Shown: positions 17,887-26,918 of the stretch, piece after piece | How the letters are laid out: every line of letters starts with the position of its first letter | Numbering within the stretch: position 1 is the first letter of the stretch | Assembly (NCBI GenBank): GCA_011390755.1 | Contig: JAABRU010000020.1 | Location: forward strand, 1-55,712 | DNA length: 55,712 bases | Direction: 5' to 3' | DNA from: Desulfobacteraceae bacterium | GTDB lineage: Bacteria; Desulfobacterota; Desulfobacteria; Desulfobacterales; Desulfococcaceae | The notes under the pieces: generated by a model | Databases searched by the model: none | Told to the model about the DNA's origin: nothing | The model's input: only the letters and a program-made list of their open reading frames with translations | Translations under genes and position numbers: made by a program

Positions 17887-18005
17887 ACATTTTTACGTCC
17901 CCGTAATAAAGTAACGCCTATCTTTACATGGTAACGTTACCATAACGATCCCATCCCGTTCTGTTTTTTTCCCCTATCCCTGTTTCAAAATATTATCCCG
18001 AACCT
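17887..18005 (+). promoter_or_regulatory. Conserved upstream block with TAACG boxes, copy 1
   Basis: About 120 bp are closely matched at 24732-24848, upstream of another cytochrome gene. The core has GTAACG at 17911 and again at 17931 (20 bases apart, two helical turns). The second forms the palindrome TGGTAACGTTACCA, and CATAACG follows. All boxes are conserved in both copies. The position about 140 bp before a sigma-54-like site (18081) suits an enhancer-binding activator. The regulator is not identified. Confidence 0.6.
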
Positions 18006-18080
18006 GTCAGGACATAATTATAATGAATTATAATATATTATCTTCCTGCAATCTTCCGGTATCCAATCAGATCCCTGCTT

Positions 18081-18098
18081 TTGGCATGTATATTGAAA
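18081..18098 (+). promoter_or_regulatory. Sigma-54-like promoter for the ferredoxin-NrfD-cytochrome operon
   Basis: TTGGCATGTATATTGAAA has the GG and TTG elements at the spacing of the sigma-54 consensus (TTGGCAC-N5-TTGC), but with A instead of C after TTG. The corresponding site at 25198 has the same deviation and nearly the same sequence. The ATG of the first gene is 126 bases downstream. Confidence 0.45.
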
Positions 18099-18223
18099 GT
18101 AGGCTGTGAATACAGTTTTTGACCATTTCTGACATCATGAGGATGCAGACGAAAACTTCCATGCCTTTGGGGAAAAACAAAGTCCGCTATGGCAGGAAAA
18201 ATAAACCGCGGAAAGGAGGTCAT

Positions 18224-19144
18224 ATGAATCTGACCCGCCGAAATTTTTTCAGACTTGCGGGGGCTGCGGGTGCGGCAGCCGCAATCAAAGAAAAACCGGC
18301 CTATGCCTGGCAGTCCAAAGCCCCGCCGGATCCCTACGGCTGTCTGGTGGATCTGACCCGCTGTATCGGGTGCAGAAAATGCGAGGCGGCCTGCAACCGG
18401 GTCAACCTTCTCCCCCCTCCGGATGTTTCCTTTGATGATCAGAGGGTGCTGGATGAAAAACGCCGTCCGGATGAAAGGACCTATACCGTTATCAACCGCT
18501 ATTATTCCGGAAAAACCGATGACAGGGATCAACTGATTCCCACCTTTGTGAAAGTCCAGTGTATGCACTGTCAGGACCCGGCCTGTGTATCGGCCTGCAT
18601 TGTGGGCGCGCTGAGCAAAAAAGAAAACGGGGCCGTGCATTACGATGTTTCCAAATGTATCGGCTGCCGTTACTGCATGGTGGCCTGTCCTTTTGAAATA
18701 CCGGCCTATGATTATCACAATCCCCTGACACCGGAAGTACGGAAATGCACCTTCTGTTATGAACGGATTTCCGAACAGGGCGGCAGACCCGGATGCGCCG
18801 CGATCTGCCCGGTGGAAGCCATTACCTTCGGCAAACGCAGTACCCTGCTGCAACTGGCCAAAGACAGGATCAAAAAGAATCCGGCTGTATATACAGACAG
18901 GATTTACGGGGAAAAAGAGGCCGGGGGCACGTCCTGGCTCTACATTTCCGCAGTTCCCTTTGAGAAAACCGGGTTTATCCCGGTTCCGTCCGAACCCCTG
19001 CCAAAACGGTCGGAAAGCATTCAGCATTCCCTGTTTTCCTATCTCTGGTCCCCCATTGCCCTGTACGGAATTCTGGGCGGCATTATGTGGACATCCGGAA
19101 AAAAAGGAGCCGGGGAAAAACAGGCTCCGGGAGGTGAAAAATGA
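18224..19144 (+). CDS. Tat-exported four-cluster ferredoxin, HybA/HmcB type
   Basis: This 306-residue periplasmic electron-transfer protein starts at the ATG at 18224, which has AAAGGAGGT at good spacing and directly gives the Tat signal [17 protein letters not shown]. Four [4Fe-4S] motif sets follow: [35 protein letters not shown] and CTFC followed by CAAIC. A C-terminal membrane helix (about residues 272-292, [16 protein letters not shown]) would anchor it to the membrane. It overlaps the NrfD gene by 4 bases. The set ferredoxin + NrfD + multihaem cytochrome resembles Hmc/Nhc/Ohc-type complexes of sulfate reducers, moving electrons between menaquinol and periplasmic haems. Confidence 0.9.
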   Translation: MNLTRRNFFRLAGAAGAAAAIKEKPAYAWQSKAPPDPYGCLVDLTRCIGCRKCEAACNRVNLLPPPDVSFDDQRVLDEKRRPDERTYTVINRYYSGKTDDRDQLIPTFVKVQCMHCQDPACVSACIVGALSKKENGAVHYDVSKCIGCRYCMVACPFEIPAYDYHNPLTPEVRKCTFCYERISEQGGRPGCAAICPVEAITFGKRSTLLQLAKDRIKKNPAVYTDRIYGEKEAGGTSWLYISAVPFEKTGFIPVPSEPLPKRSESIQHSLFSYLWSPIALYGILGGIMWTSGKKGAGEKQAPGGEK

Positions 19145-20349
19145 CAGAACATTCGCCCTGTCCGGTACAGGCAAAATTCTGGACTCCGGGTGTGGTGCTG
19201 CTGGCCTTTCTCACGGGCTGCGGTGCGGTGGCCGCTGCAGCCCGTTTTATCGGCGGCATCGGCTATGTATCCCATCTTTCCACGGCCCGGCCCTGGGGAC
19301 TTTGGATCGGAGTGGATGTGGCTTCGGGTGTGGCCCTTGCCGCAGGCGGTTTTTCCACTGCCGCGCTGGCCCATATCTTCGGACGGCATCAGTATGAACC
19401 GGTGGTGCGTCCCGCACTGCTCACGGCCATGCTGGGTTATACCTTTGTGGTGCTGGGACTGCTGGTGGATATTGGCCGATCCTGGGCCATCTGGAAACCG
19501 GTTTTCAACTGGAACCTCAATTCCGTGCTTTTTGAAGTGGCCATGTGCGTAATGATTTATCTGCATGTGCTCTATATTGAATTCATCCCCATTGTCGCGG
19601 AACAGTTCAAAGGAAAAGTACGCATTCCCGGTCCCCTGTCCGCACTCAATCCCCTCATCGAAAAACTTCTGACCGTCGCGGATGCGGTTCTGGACAAAAT
19701 CATGTGGATCTTTATCATCGCGGGCGTGGTGCTTTCCTGTATGCACCAGTCCAGTCTGGGTTCCCTGATGCTCATTGCGCCGACCAAGCTTCATCCCCTG
19801 TGGTACACCCCGATTCTTCCCCTTCTCTTTCTCACCTCGGCCTTTGCAGTAGGCTATCCCATGGTGGTGTTTGAAACCACGGTGATTACCTCTTCTCTTA
19901 CACTGGATTCCGAAATGGAAATTCTCACCCCCCTGACCCGTATCACAATCTTTCTGCTGGGGCTGTATATGCTCCTGAAAATCGGGGATATGCTGTACCG
20001 GGGAAGCTATGTATATCTGCTGGACGGCAATGCCCAAAGCAATTCCTTTCTGGCGGAAATGATTTTCGGTGTGATTCTGCCCTGGTGTTTTCTTCTCTCG
20101 GAAAAAATACGGAAATCCCGGAGGGGTCTGTTCATCACCTGCGCCATGATTGTCGGCGGAGTGGTGCTCAACCGCATCAATGTTTTTCTGGTGGGATACC
20201 GTCCGCCCCTTACACAGACAGCATATTTTCCTTCCATCGGTGAGATTCTGGTCACTGTGGGGCTGATTTCCTGTCTGATGCTGGTCTACCGCGCGGCTGT
20301 TACTTATTTACCGATACTGAATGCTTCCCGAAAGGAGGTGCAAGTATGA
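19141..20349 (+). CDS. NrfD/HybB-type quinone-interacting membrane protein
   Basis: This 402-residue integral membrane protein has about ten membrane segments. It is of the NrfD/PsrC/HybB family, with the HybB-like segments [20 protein letters not shown] near 44 and [19 protein letters not shown] near 111. It would oxidise or reduce menaquinone and exchange electrons with the ferredoxin encoded upstream. It overlaps both neighbours by 4 bases (ATGA-type junctions at 19141 and 20346), indicating a tight operon. The last codons include AAAGGAGGTGCAAG, the ribosome site of the cytochrome gene. Confidence 0.92.
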   Translation: MTEHSPCPVQAKFWTPGVVLLAFLTGCGAVAAAARFIGGIGYVSHLSTARPWGLWIGVDVASGVALAAGGFSTAALAHIFGRHQYEPVVRPALLTAMLGYTFVVLGLLVDIGRSWAIWKPVFNWNLNSVLFEVAMCVMIYLHVLYIEFIPIVAEQFKGKVRIPGPLSALNPLIEKLLTVADAVLDKIMWIFIIAGVVLSCMHQSSLGSLMLIAPTKLHPLWYTPILPLLFLTSAFAVGYPMVVFETTVITSSLTLDSEMEILTPLTRITIFLLGLYMLLKIGDMLYRGSYVYLLDGNAQSNSFLAEMIFGVILPWCFLLSEKIRKSRRGLFITCAMIVGGVVLNRINVFLVGYRPPLTQTAYFPSIGEILVTVGLISCLMLVYRAAVTYLPILNASRKEVQV

Positions 20350-22457
20350 AAAGGAAAGTGGGATTACTGCTGCTGTTTCTCTCCGCAGTCAGTACAGGAT
20401 TTCTGCCCGCATATAATGGACAGGGGGCAGGGAATGCTTTTGCAGCAGGGGCAGAAGAGAAGGGGGACGCAATTGCACTGACCGAAACAGAATGGAAGGC
20501 CCCGGATCAAATGGCCGCCCAAATCAGAGCGGCGGAAGAAGTTCCCTTTGTGGGCAAAGTCAAAGAGGAATGTCTCTGTGTCCGGCAGCAGCGTCTGCGG
20601 GACAAAGGACTGAGTACAAAGGATATTACCCACAGATATTTTCTGCTGGACAGTCCCCTGATCCGGAAAGAGGAGGATCAGTACGGCCCGGTGCGCTTTA
20701 TGCACAGCAAACATGCGGCTGTTCTCAAAGACTGCGCGCTCTGCCACCATTACCGTCCGGTTGATCCGGAAGCCCCGGAAACCACGCGCTGTTCGGCCTG
20801 TCACCAGGAATCCTTTCAGGAAGAATACCCGGAAAGAATCGGTCTGAAAGCGGCTTATCACCTGCAATGCACCAAATGCCACAAAGACATGCAGGAGGGG
20901 CCGGTGGGATGCACCGGCTGCCATAAGAAAAATGTGCCGGATCATGAAAAACTGGTGCAGCTGCCGGAAAAGCCGGAACCCACCCAGGTGACAGAGGAAT
21001 GCCTGCGCTGTCATCAGAAAGCCGGGGAAGATATGCTCAGCAGCGCGCACTGGCTCTGGAAAGGGCATTCCCCCTATACCATGGAGCGCAGAAAGGAGGT
21101 CCTGCACGGCAAAGGCACCACTGTCATCAACAATTTCTGAATCAGTCCCATCAGCAACGAGGCTCGTTGCACATCATGCCATGCCGGATACGGATGGAAA
21201 GACGATCAGTTTGATTTCAGTGATATGACAAAGATAGACTGTCTGGTCTGCCACGACACCACAGGAACATACAAAAAAGCACCGCCCGCGGCCGGAATGC
21301 CCGATCCCGAAAGCGATCTGCTCTATGTGGCAAAAAATGTGGGACACAGCAGTCGCAAAAGCTGCGGAAGCTGTCATTTCAGCGGCGGCGGCGGGGATGC
21401 CATCAAACATGCGGATATGTCCGGGGAACTTCTGAGCCCGGATCGTAACTGCGATATTCATATGGGCGGTTATGATTTCTCCTGTACAGAATGCCACAGA
21501 ACAGGGAACCATAAAATTGCCGGGCGCAGTACCACAGTTCCCGTAGTGGAGGGGGTTTTTTCCTGTGAAAACTGCCATACAACCGCTCCCCATAACAAAG
21601 AGGGCCTGCTGGACACTCATCTGAATCAGCACTGTGAAAGCATTGACTGCAATACCTGCCATTCCCCGGTATATGCCAAATGCAGACCCACCAAAACCTG
21701 GTGGGACTGGTCCAAAGCGGGGGACAAAACCCGGAAACCCCAAAAAGACAAATACGGTCTGCCGGATTATGACTGGAAAAAAGGGGAATTTGAATGGAAA
21801 GAATCCCCCAAACCAGAATATGCCTGGTTCGGCGGTTTTACCAAAAGAATTCTTCTGGGAGATCCGGTGGACATTCAGGCCCCGGTCATCAATATCACCG
21901 AACCGGTGGGGTCCATCAAAGATCCGCGTTCCCGGATTACGCCTTTCAAAATTATGGGCGGCATTCAGGCCGTGGATGCGGAGCACGCTTATTTCCTGAT
22001 TCCCCATCTGTTTCCACGGGATAAGGAGGATAAAACCGCCTACTGGAAACACAGGGATTGGGACAAATCTTTCACAGAAGGCATGAAAGCCGCGAAACTG
22101 CCCTACAGCGGTAAATATCAATGGGTAAAAACACAGATGTACTGGCGGGTGGAGCATGAAGTCATGCCCGCGTCCATGGCGCTTTCCTGTGTGCAGTGCC
22201 ATGAAAGCCTGAAAGGTGAGAAAACCTGCGACCGCTGCCATCAGGATCAGCGGGAAGTGGATTTTCAAAAACTGGCGCAGAAAGGAACGGATTTCAGTTT
22301 TATGGAATCCAGGGGAAGGGATGTCAGTGAGCTGATTGACAGTACGGATTATATCAATTTCAAAGCACTGGGTTATAAGGGCGATCCCATTATCCACGGC
22401 GGAAGGTTCCGGAAACTTCCGTTGGGTAAGAGTATGGCCGAAGCCGGAGAGCAGTAG
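20346..22457 (+). CDS. Thirteen-haem cytochrome c, octahaem tetrathionate-reductase-like, with in-frame UGA (selenocysteine 265)
   Basis: Read through one TGA at 21138-21140, this is a 703-residue secreted cytochrome with an N-terminal signal helix (about residues 5-24). Thirteen CxxCH motifs are present. Four (from C130, C149, C175, C189) form a c3-like part; one is at C219. Eight follow the TGA, first CTSCH at 275, then CLVCH, CGSCH, CTECH, CENCH, CNTCH, CVQCH and CDRCH. The second part matches octahaem tetrathionate-reductase-family sequence (INNF-x, CHAGYGWKDD, CHFSGGGGDAIKH, TWWDWSKAG). The UGA occupies the position where I recall a cysteine in NNFC. Both halves are in the same frame. 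The haem motif at 275 lies before the next ATG, and no ribosome site precedes it. A SECIS-like hairpin follows. The substrate is unknown; tetrathionate, nitrite and hydroxylamine are reactions known for the family. Confidence 0.85.
21138..21170 (+). promoter_or_regulatory. Bacterial SECIS-like element for UGA recoding
   Basis: After UGA (21138-21140) and 13 bases comes GCAACGA, loop GGC, then TCGTTGC: a perfect 7-bp stem at 21154-21170. Opening the top A-U pair gives the loop AGGCU, like the AGGUCU loop of Escherichia coli fdhF. The loop begins 19-20 bases after UGA. This fits the bacterial SECIS model: a stem of at least 4 bp, G within the first two loop bases, and 16-37 nt from UGA to loop. 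SelB would bind here. Confidence 0.75.
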
Positions 22458-22471
22458 CAGTAAGTGGGTTG

Positions 22472-22497
22472 CCGTTAATGTTATTTAATATTAACGG
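22472..22497 (+). promoter_or_regulatory. Hairpin between cytochrome and porin genes
   Basis: CCGTTAAT at 22472 pairs with ATTAACGG at 22490 around a 10-base AT-rich loop. No T-run follows, so it is not a typical terminator. It could be an operator or an mRNA-stabilising stem for the porin gene starting at 22536. Confidence 0.35.
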
Positions 22498-22535
22498 TAT
22501 GTTAATTGATAATTTTTTTTAAACCGGAGGAGGAA

Positions 22536-23870
22536 ATGATGAAGAAGCAGAGGAAATCGTTTTTTGGGGTGCTGGCCGGGATTTTCAGTTTTGCAATGAT
22601 TACGGTCATGGGTACAGTTCCTTTACATGCCGAAACATTAGAGGAACTAAAGCAGCAGATCAATGCGTTGCAGAAAAAGGTGGAAGCGATGGAGGCAAAT
22701 CAGATGAAAGCGCCCCAGGGCAGTCCGGAAGATCCCGCCAGCCCCTATATTGTCAAAGGAAAGAGCAAAGGCTCTTTCAGACTTCCGGATATTAAAACGG
22801 ATATTACCCTCGGCGGTTATGCAAAGGTGGATGCTGTCTACAGCGACAAAAGTGCAGGTACAGGCAGCGCCGCAGATCAGTTTTTTGTTCCGACTGCCAT
22901 TCCGACAGGTGATCATGATACCGGAAATGACGAAATGGTTATTCACGGACGCCAGAGCCGTCTTTTCTTCAAAAGTGAAACCGAAACAGATTTCGGTTTA
23001 CTGAAAACCCATATCGAAGGTGATTTTTTTGGTACAGGAGGCAATCAGAAAGTCAGCAATTCATACAGTTTCCGTCTGCGCCATGCATACGGTCAGCTGG
23101 GAAACCTTCTTGCCGGTCAGTACTGGAGCACCTTTATGAATGCATCCGCAATACCTGAAACCCTGGATTTCGGAGGCCCGGCTGCCACGCTGTTTATCCG
23201 TCAGGCCCAGCTGCGATGGACCCAGCCTTTTCAGTGGGGTTCCTTTCAGGTGTCTGTTGAAAATCCCGAAACAACCCTGGTATCCAGTGACCCCGGATTT
23301 ACAAACACATCGCCTGACAATGATCAGTTTCCCGATATCGTCGCCCGTGTGAATTTTAAAACAGATTTCGGCAATATCTCCCTGGCAGGGATGGCAAGAC
23401 AATTCAGCATTGATGATGGTGTATATGATGACACCATGTGGGGAGGTGCTGTTGGGATCGGAGGCAGGATAAACACTTACGGAAAAGATGATTTACGCTT
23501 TATGCTGCATTACGGTAATGCCATCGGGCGTTACATGACAACCGCTTATGCAGGTGCCATACTGGATGCGGAAACAGGAGAACTTGAAACCTATGATCAG
23601 TGGGGCGGATTTCTGGCATACCGCCATTTCTGGCTTGACAGTCTCCGATCCACAATTGCCTATTCATACGGCGGTGCCGACAATGATGTGAAACTGGTTT
23701 CAGAAACAGCCAACAAATCCTTTCAGTCGCTTCATGCCAATTTGATCTGGAGTCCCGTACCCCGGACACATCTCGGCATTGAATATCTTTGGGGAAACAG
23801 AGAAATAGAAAACGGTGAGGACGGTGATTTAAACCGGGTTCAGCTCAGTTGTCAATATAATTTCTTTTGA
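22536..23870 (+). CDS. DcaP-like outer-membrane porin
   Basis: From the ATG at 22536 (GGAGGAGG 5 bases upstream; a second ATG follows directly) this is a 444-residue protein with a signal peptide ending near PLHAE. A short coiled coil LEELKQQINALQKKVEAMEA follows, then a beta barrel that ends in an aromatic residue (YNFF). DITLGGYAKVDAVYS, RQSRLFFKSET and LLAGQYWSTF are typical of DcaP-type trimeric porins, which pass small anionic organic molecules. It lies 78 bases after the 13-haem cytochrome gene and may be cotranscribed, supplying substrate access to the periplasmic enzyme. The exact substrate is not visible. Confidence 0.82.
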   Translation: MMKKQRKSFFGVLAGIFSFAMITVMGTVPLHAETLEELKQQINALQKKVEAMEANQMKAPQGSPEDPASPYIVKGKSKGSFRLPDIKTDITLGGYAKVDAVYSDKSAGTGSAADQFFVPTAIPTGDHDTGNDEMVIHGRQSRLFFKSETETDFGLLKTHIEGDFFGTGGNQKVSNSYSFRLRHAYGQLGNLLAGQYWSTFMNASAIPETLDFGGPAATLFIRQAQLRWTQPFQWGSFQVSVENPETTLVSSDPGFTNTSPDNDQFPDIVARVNFKTDFGNISLAGMARQFSIDDGVYDDTMWGGAVGIGGRINTYGKDDLRFMLHYGNAIGRYMTTAYAGAILDAETGELETYDQWGGFLAYRHFWLDSLRSTIAYSYGGADNDVKLVSETANKSFQSLHANLIWSPVPRTHLGIEYLWGNREIENGEDGDLNRVQLSCQYNFF

Positions 23871-24610
23871 ATTTAGTTATTTATATTTACATGCTGTAAT
23901 GCGACACCCCTGTTGAGAAAATCTTTCAGCGGCCGAATATTGTCTCGTCAAGGTTTAACTGACGGGTTAAACAATCCTGTAAGGTGATTTCCTGAAAAAA
24001 ATGTACCGGAGGAGTGCCAGACTGAAAGTCCGGCAGTGCCTGACAGACGGCAGTCCGCTTACAGATTTTCCGTTTATGACTCCTGCGGAAGCGCTGCATT
24101 CATATTTGGAAATCGCCTAAGGGTGTATGCAATATGCCCCTGCAGAAAAAAATCAGCTGATTTGACCCACCACCGATTTTTGGTAGTGGGTCAAATCGCT
24201 TGAATCCCCCTCCCTCAACCCCTTCCGCCGGGGGAGGGGAATTTCAAATCAACCGGTTTGACTGACCCTCCACCGATTTTTAAATCAGGTGGAAGTGAGG
24301 GTGTAAAACACCAGAAAACAGGTTTTTGGATAGACTCTAAATGGTCTGTCAAATAAATTTTTTTTTCCTTTTAAGGCACTCAGCAAAAAATAACTGCCCC
24401 GTTTCATCTGATCAGGGGACGGAATGCACAGTTTCTGTTTATCCGCAGAATATTTCCGGAGGATTTATTTCTTACCGGGTCCCTGAAAGTCCGGACCGGG
24501 GAGTCCGGACTGAAAGTCCGGAAGTCTGCCAAACGACTCGACTGAGCTCGCCGAAGTCTTTCAGTCCGGCACTCCGCCGCAGCTTTCTGAGTGTACAGAA
24601 ATATATTTGA
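23871..24610. repeat. Repeat-rich intergenic region, no gene
   Basis: It includes a truncated GTCAAGGTTTAACTGACGGG element end (near 23947), the GTGATTTCCTGAAAAAAATG block also seen near 848, nested copies of the GGTAGTGGGTCAAATC element at about 24165-24280, a fragment of the CTATCC end repeat near 24323, and hairpins of the ACTGAAAGTCCGG type. A small open frame at 24341 is a repeat translation. Confidence 0.75.
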
Positions 24611-24719
24611 CTATAGCTCGTCGCAAATGAAATGATACTGAAATTTTACTCCGACCGGTTGTTATATACAGGAAAGATTACAATAATTCCGGTATCAATC
24701 CGCCTGCGACGGACTATAA
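24611..24719. mobile_element. MITE-like element with CTATAG-CGTCGCA ends
   Basis: The left end CTATAGCTCGTCGCA and the right end (complement) TATAGTCCGTCGCA form imperfect 14-15-bp inverted repeats around about 80 bp of AT-rich sequence. It is non-coding and ends 12 bases before the conserved regulatory block at 24732. Confidence 0.6.
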
Positions 24720-24731
24720 GTTAAGAAACGG

Positions 24732-24848
24732 ACACTTTTACGTCCCCGGAATAAAGTAACGCTTATCTTTACATGATAACGTTACCATAACGCTTCCATC
24801 CTGTTCATATTTTTCCCCCTATCCGCAATTCAAAATATTATCCCAAAA
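24732..24848 (+). promoter_or_regulatory. Conserved upstream block with TAACG boxes, copy 2
   Basis: This matches 17887-18005 with few changes. GTAACG at 24756 and ATAACG at 24776 are again 20 bases apart, GATAACGTTACC is one base off the perfect palindrome of copy 1, and CATAACG follows. Conservation extends through CTATCC and TTCAAAATATTATCCC. It lies upstream of the octahaem lipoprotein gene at 25650. The distance to the sigma-54-like site (25198) is about 410 bp, longer than in copy 1, with an inserted element between. Confidence 0.6.
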
Positions 24849-24928
24849 CCGTTTTGCCGTAATTGTTTTTAATTTTAATATGTTGCTTCCTTATGCTTCT
24901 GTGAGTCATACATCTGTTTTGTATAGAC

Positions 24929-25030
24929 TGTAAGAAAATAGTTTTGGGCTTGTCCAAAATTTTAAATATTATAAATTCAGCATATTAAAAATTGGGCTAC
25001 CCCAAAACCATTATCTTAAACACTATAATT
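24929..25030. mobile_element. Imperfect palindromic element inside the regulatory region
   Basis: The left half, with GTAAGAAAATAGTTTTGGGC, and the right half (complement TTTAAGATAATGGTTTTGGG) form a long imperfect inverted repeat of about 100 bp. TATA-containing sequence lies at both borders. It separates the TAACG block from the sigma-54-like site, which would explain the longer spacing here than at 17.9-18.1 kb. Confidence 0.55.
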
Positions 25031-25197
25031 GTCTGCAATAACAGCATTCCCTGTTCGGCTGAACTCACACCGAAGGGGTGATTTGTATGTAACAATTTGG
25101 AATCAAACATAATGCATTCTTTTCAAAAGGAGGGATTCAACCGGAATTTATGACTGCCGGTTGATGATTTCCCGGTATCGAATTCTAATTGTATAAT

Positions 25198-25215
25198 TTG
25201 GCACATATATTGAAA
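25198..25215 (+). promoter_or_regulatory. Sigma-54-like promoter for the octahaem lipoprotein gene
   Basis: TTGGCACATATATTGAAA has a perfect -24 part (TTGGCAC) and a -12 part TTGA instead of TTGC, at consensus spacing. It matches 18081-18098 at 16 of 18 positions. The ATG of the lipoprotein gene is about 435 bases downstream, with a mobile element at 25448-25605 in the leader. Confidence 0.45.
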
Positions 25216-25447
25216 ATAAACAGTCCATGGAAGCAGGCATACAGAAATCACAGCGTTAGGCGATTTCCAAATATGAAGATACCGAATCTGAAGGAGTCAC
25301 AGACGGAAAATCTGTGAGCGGGACTTTCATCCGCCGGACACTGCCAAACTTTCAGTTCGGCACTCCTCCGGTATCATCTTTTCCGGAAATCACCTTAAAA
25401 CAGACATTTCAGCCGGAACAGTAAATATGAAAATTGAAAAAAATATT

Positions 25448-25605
25448 GGTAGTGGCTCAAATCCCCTGATTCTCATCCCCCTCCCCCGGTGGGAGGGGGG
25501 AGGGGAGGGGGAAGGCAACAGCCTGTAATTAAATAACGTTTCCACCATCCCCCTGCCCCTCCCTCAGGGGAGGGGAGACCTTATCAACGGATTTGACCCA
25601 CTACC
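25448..25605. mobile_element. MITE-like element with GGTAGTGG-TCAAATCC ends
   Basis: GGTAGTGGCTCAAATCC at the left and GGATTTGACCCACTACC at the right are 17-bp inverted repeats with one mismatch. The interior has GGGAGGGG palindromes. Related copies lie at 4822-4898 and 24165-24280. It ends 44 bases before the ATG at 25650. Confidence 0.75.
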
Positions 25606-25649
25606 AAAATATTAATGCAGCAGAATTAATCAGAGAAAAGGAGGAATTC

Positions 25650-26828
25650 ATGGGGAATAACACCACGCGTTTTTTGAGATTGTCAGCATGGATGATGCTT
25701 ATTTTCATGCTTTCAGGCTGTTCAGGTTGCAGCGATAAGGCTGCTGAAAGAGACAGAAAACAGATGCGCAAAGCCATTGCGTTCCGGAGCGGGGATTTGT
25801 CCGGAAAAACAGAAAAAGAGAGTCCGGAGGTGCGGGGAACATGCATCCGTTCATTTTTTTCCGAAAGTCTTCATTACACCGGGGAAGGGATGCGCTACTG
25901 GTATGAAGGTAAAGGCGGTTTTAAAGAAATCACCGGCATTCCCTATGCGGATCTGGACTGTAAAAATTGTCATATACAGAGCTGTGATACCTGTCATGCC
26001 GGGATGAAAGGTGAAAAACACTTTTTTTCCGAAGCGATTGCAAAGGATATGAACACCTGTCTGCCCTGCCATGGAAGAGAAGCACTTGCTTTCAAACTGG
26101 ACGAGAAAAACGGGACTCCGGATGTTCATATCAGTGCGGGTATGGTCTGCTCAGACTGCCATTACCGTTCCGATGTTCACGGAGACGGCCGTTTCAGGGA
26201 ATCCATGCGCCATACCAAAGGTGTCCGGGCCAGTTGCGAGGAATGTCATGTGGAGCAGGAAAGAGAATCGCCCGTATTTGATCCGGAAAGTGAAAGCCAC
26301 AGATTGCATATGGAAACAATGACCTGCAGTGCCTGCCATGTGCAAAGCTCGGTCAGTTGTTATAACTGCCATTTCGACAATTTTGTAAAAACCGGAAAGC
26401 GTGAAGGGAATTTTCTGCCGATGAAAGACTGGGTGCTGCTGATCAATCATGAGGGGAAGGTTACATCGGGTAATGTTCAGACCCTAACCTACCGGAACAG
26501 GAAGTTCATTGCCTATGCCCCCTATTTTACACATTCCATCAGCGCTAAAGGCCGTGCCTGCGCGGACTGTCACCGGAATGAAGCCGTACAGGTTATTGAA
26601 AACGGGGAAAAAGTGCCTGTGGTCCGTTTTGAAAACGGCAGCCTGCAAACCTGGAAAGGGGTCGTGCCGGTCATGAAAGGCAAACTGGATTGGGTGTTTC
26701 TCGATAAATCAGAGAAAGACTGGGAAGCGATTCCCGACAAATCCCCTCCGATGGAGCAGTATGTGGGCTTTGGGACACCACTGACGGATGAACAATTTGA
26801 ACTGCTGGCGACCGATGTATCGGAATAG
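25650..26828 (+). CDS. Octahaem cytochrome c lipoprotein
   Basis: This 392-residue protein has an ATG with AAAGGAGG upstream and a lipoprotein signal ending in the lipobox LSGC (Cys near residue 24), so it is membrane anchored. Eight CxxCH motifs are visible: CKNCH and CDTCH close together, CLPCH, CSDCH, CEECH, CSACH, CYNCH and, after a gap of about 70 residues, CADCH. The C-terminal 90 residues lack haem motifs. I do not recognise a named family. It probably relays electrons in the periplasm or at the outer membrane. Its upstream region shares a regulatory block with the 13-haem cytochrome operon, suggesting joint expression. Confidence 0.85.
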   Translation: MGNNTTRFLRLSAWMMLIFMLSGCSGCSDKAAERDRKQMRKAIAFRSGDLSGKTEKESPEVRGTCIRSFFSESLHYTGEGMRYWYEGKGGFKEITGIPYADLDCKNCHIQSCDTCHAGMKGEKHFFSEAIAKDMNTCLPCHGREALAFKLDEKNGTPDVHISAGMVCSDCHYRSDVHGDGRFRESMRHTKGVRASCEECHVEQERESPVFDPESESHRLHMETMTCSACHVQSSVSCYNCHFDNFVKTGKREGNFLPMKDWVLLINHEGKVTSGNVQTLTYRNRKFIAYAPYFTHSISAKGRACADCHRNEAVQVIENGEKVPVVRFENGSLQTWKGVVPVMKGKLDWVFLDKSEKDWEAIPDKSPPMEQYVGFGTPLTDEQFELLATDVSE

Positions 26829-26918
26829 CCCGGAGACATTCGGATGGCGGTGTGTTCGTAAAATCAGACTGGATTTTTTATATTTTGATGCATCAAATGC
26901 CGTCAGCAGATGTATAAA

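Noticed and set aside
21138..21140. TGA as a true stop, splitting the cytochrome into two genes or a pseudogene
   Set aside because: The frame is unchanged across it, a haem motif lies before the next ATG, there is no second ribosome site, and a SECIS-like hairpin follows. Recoding is the better explanation, though not proven.
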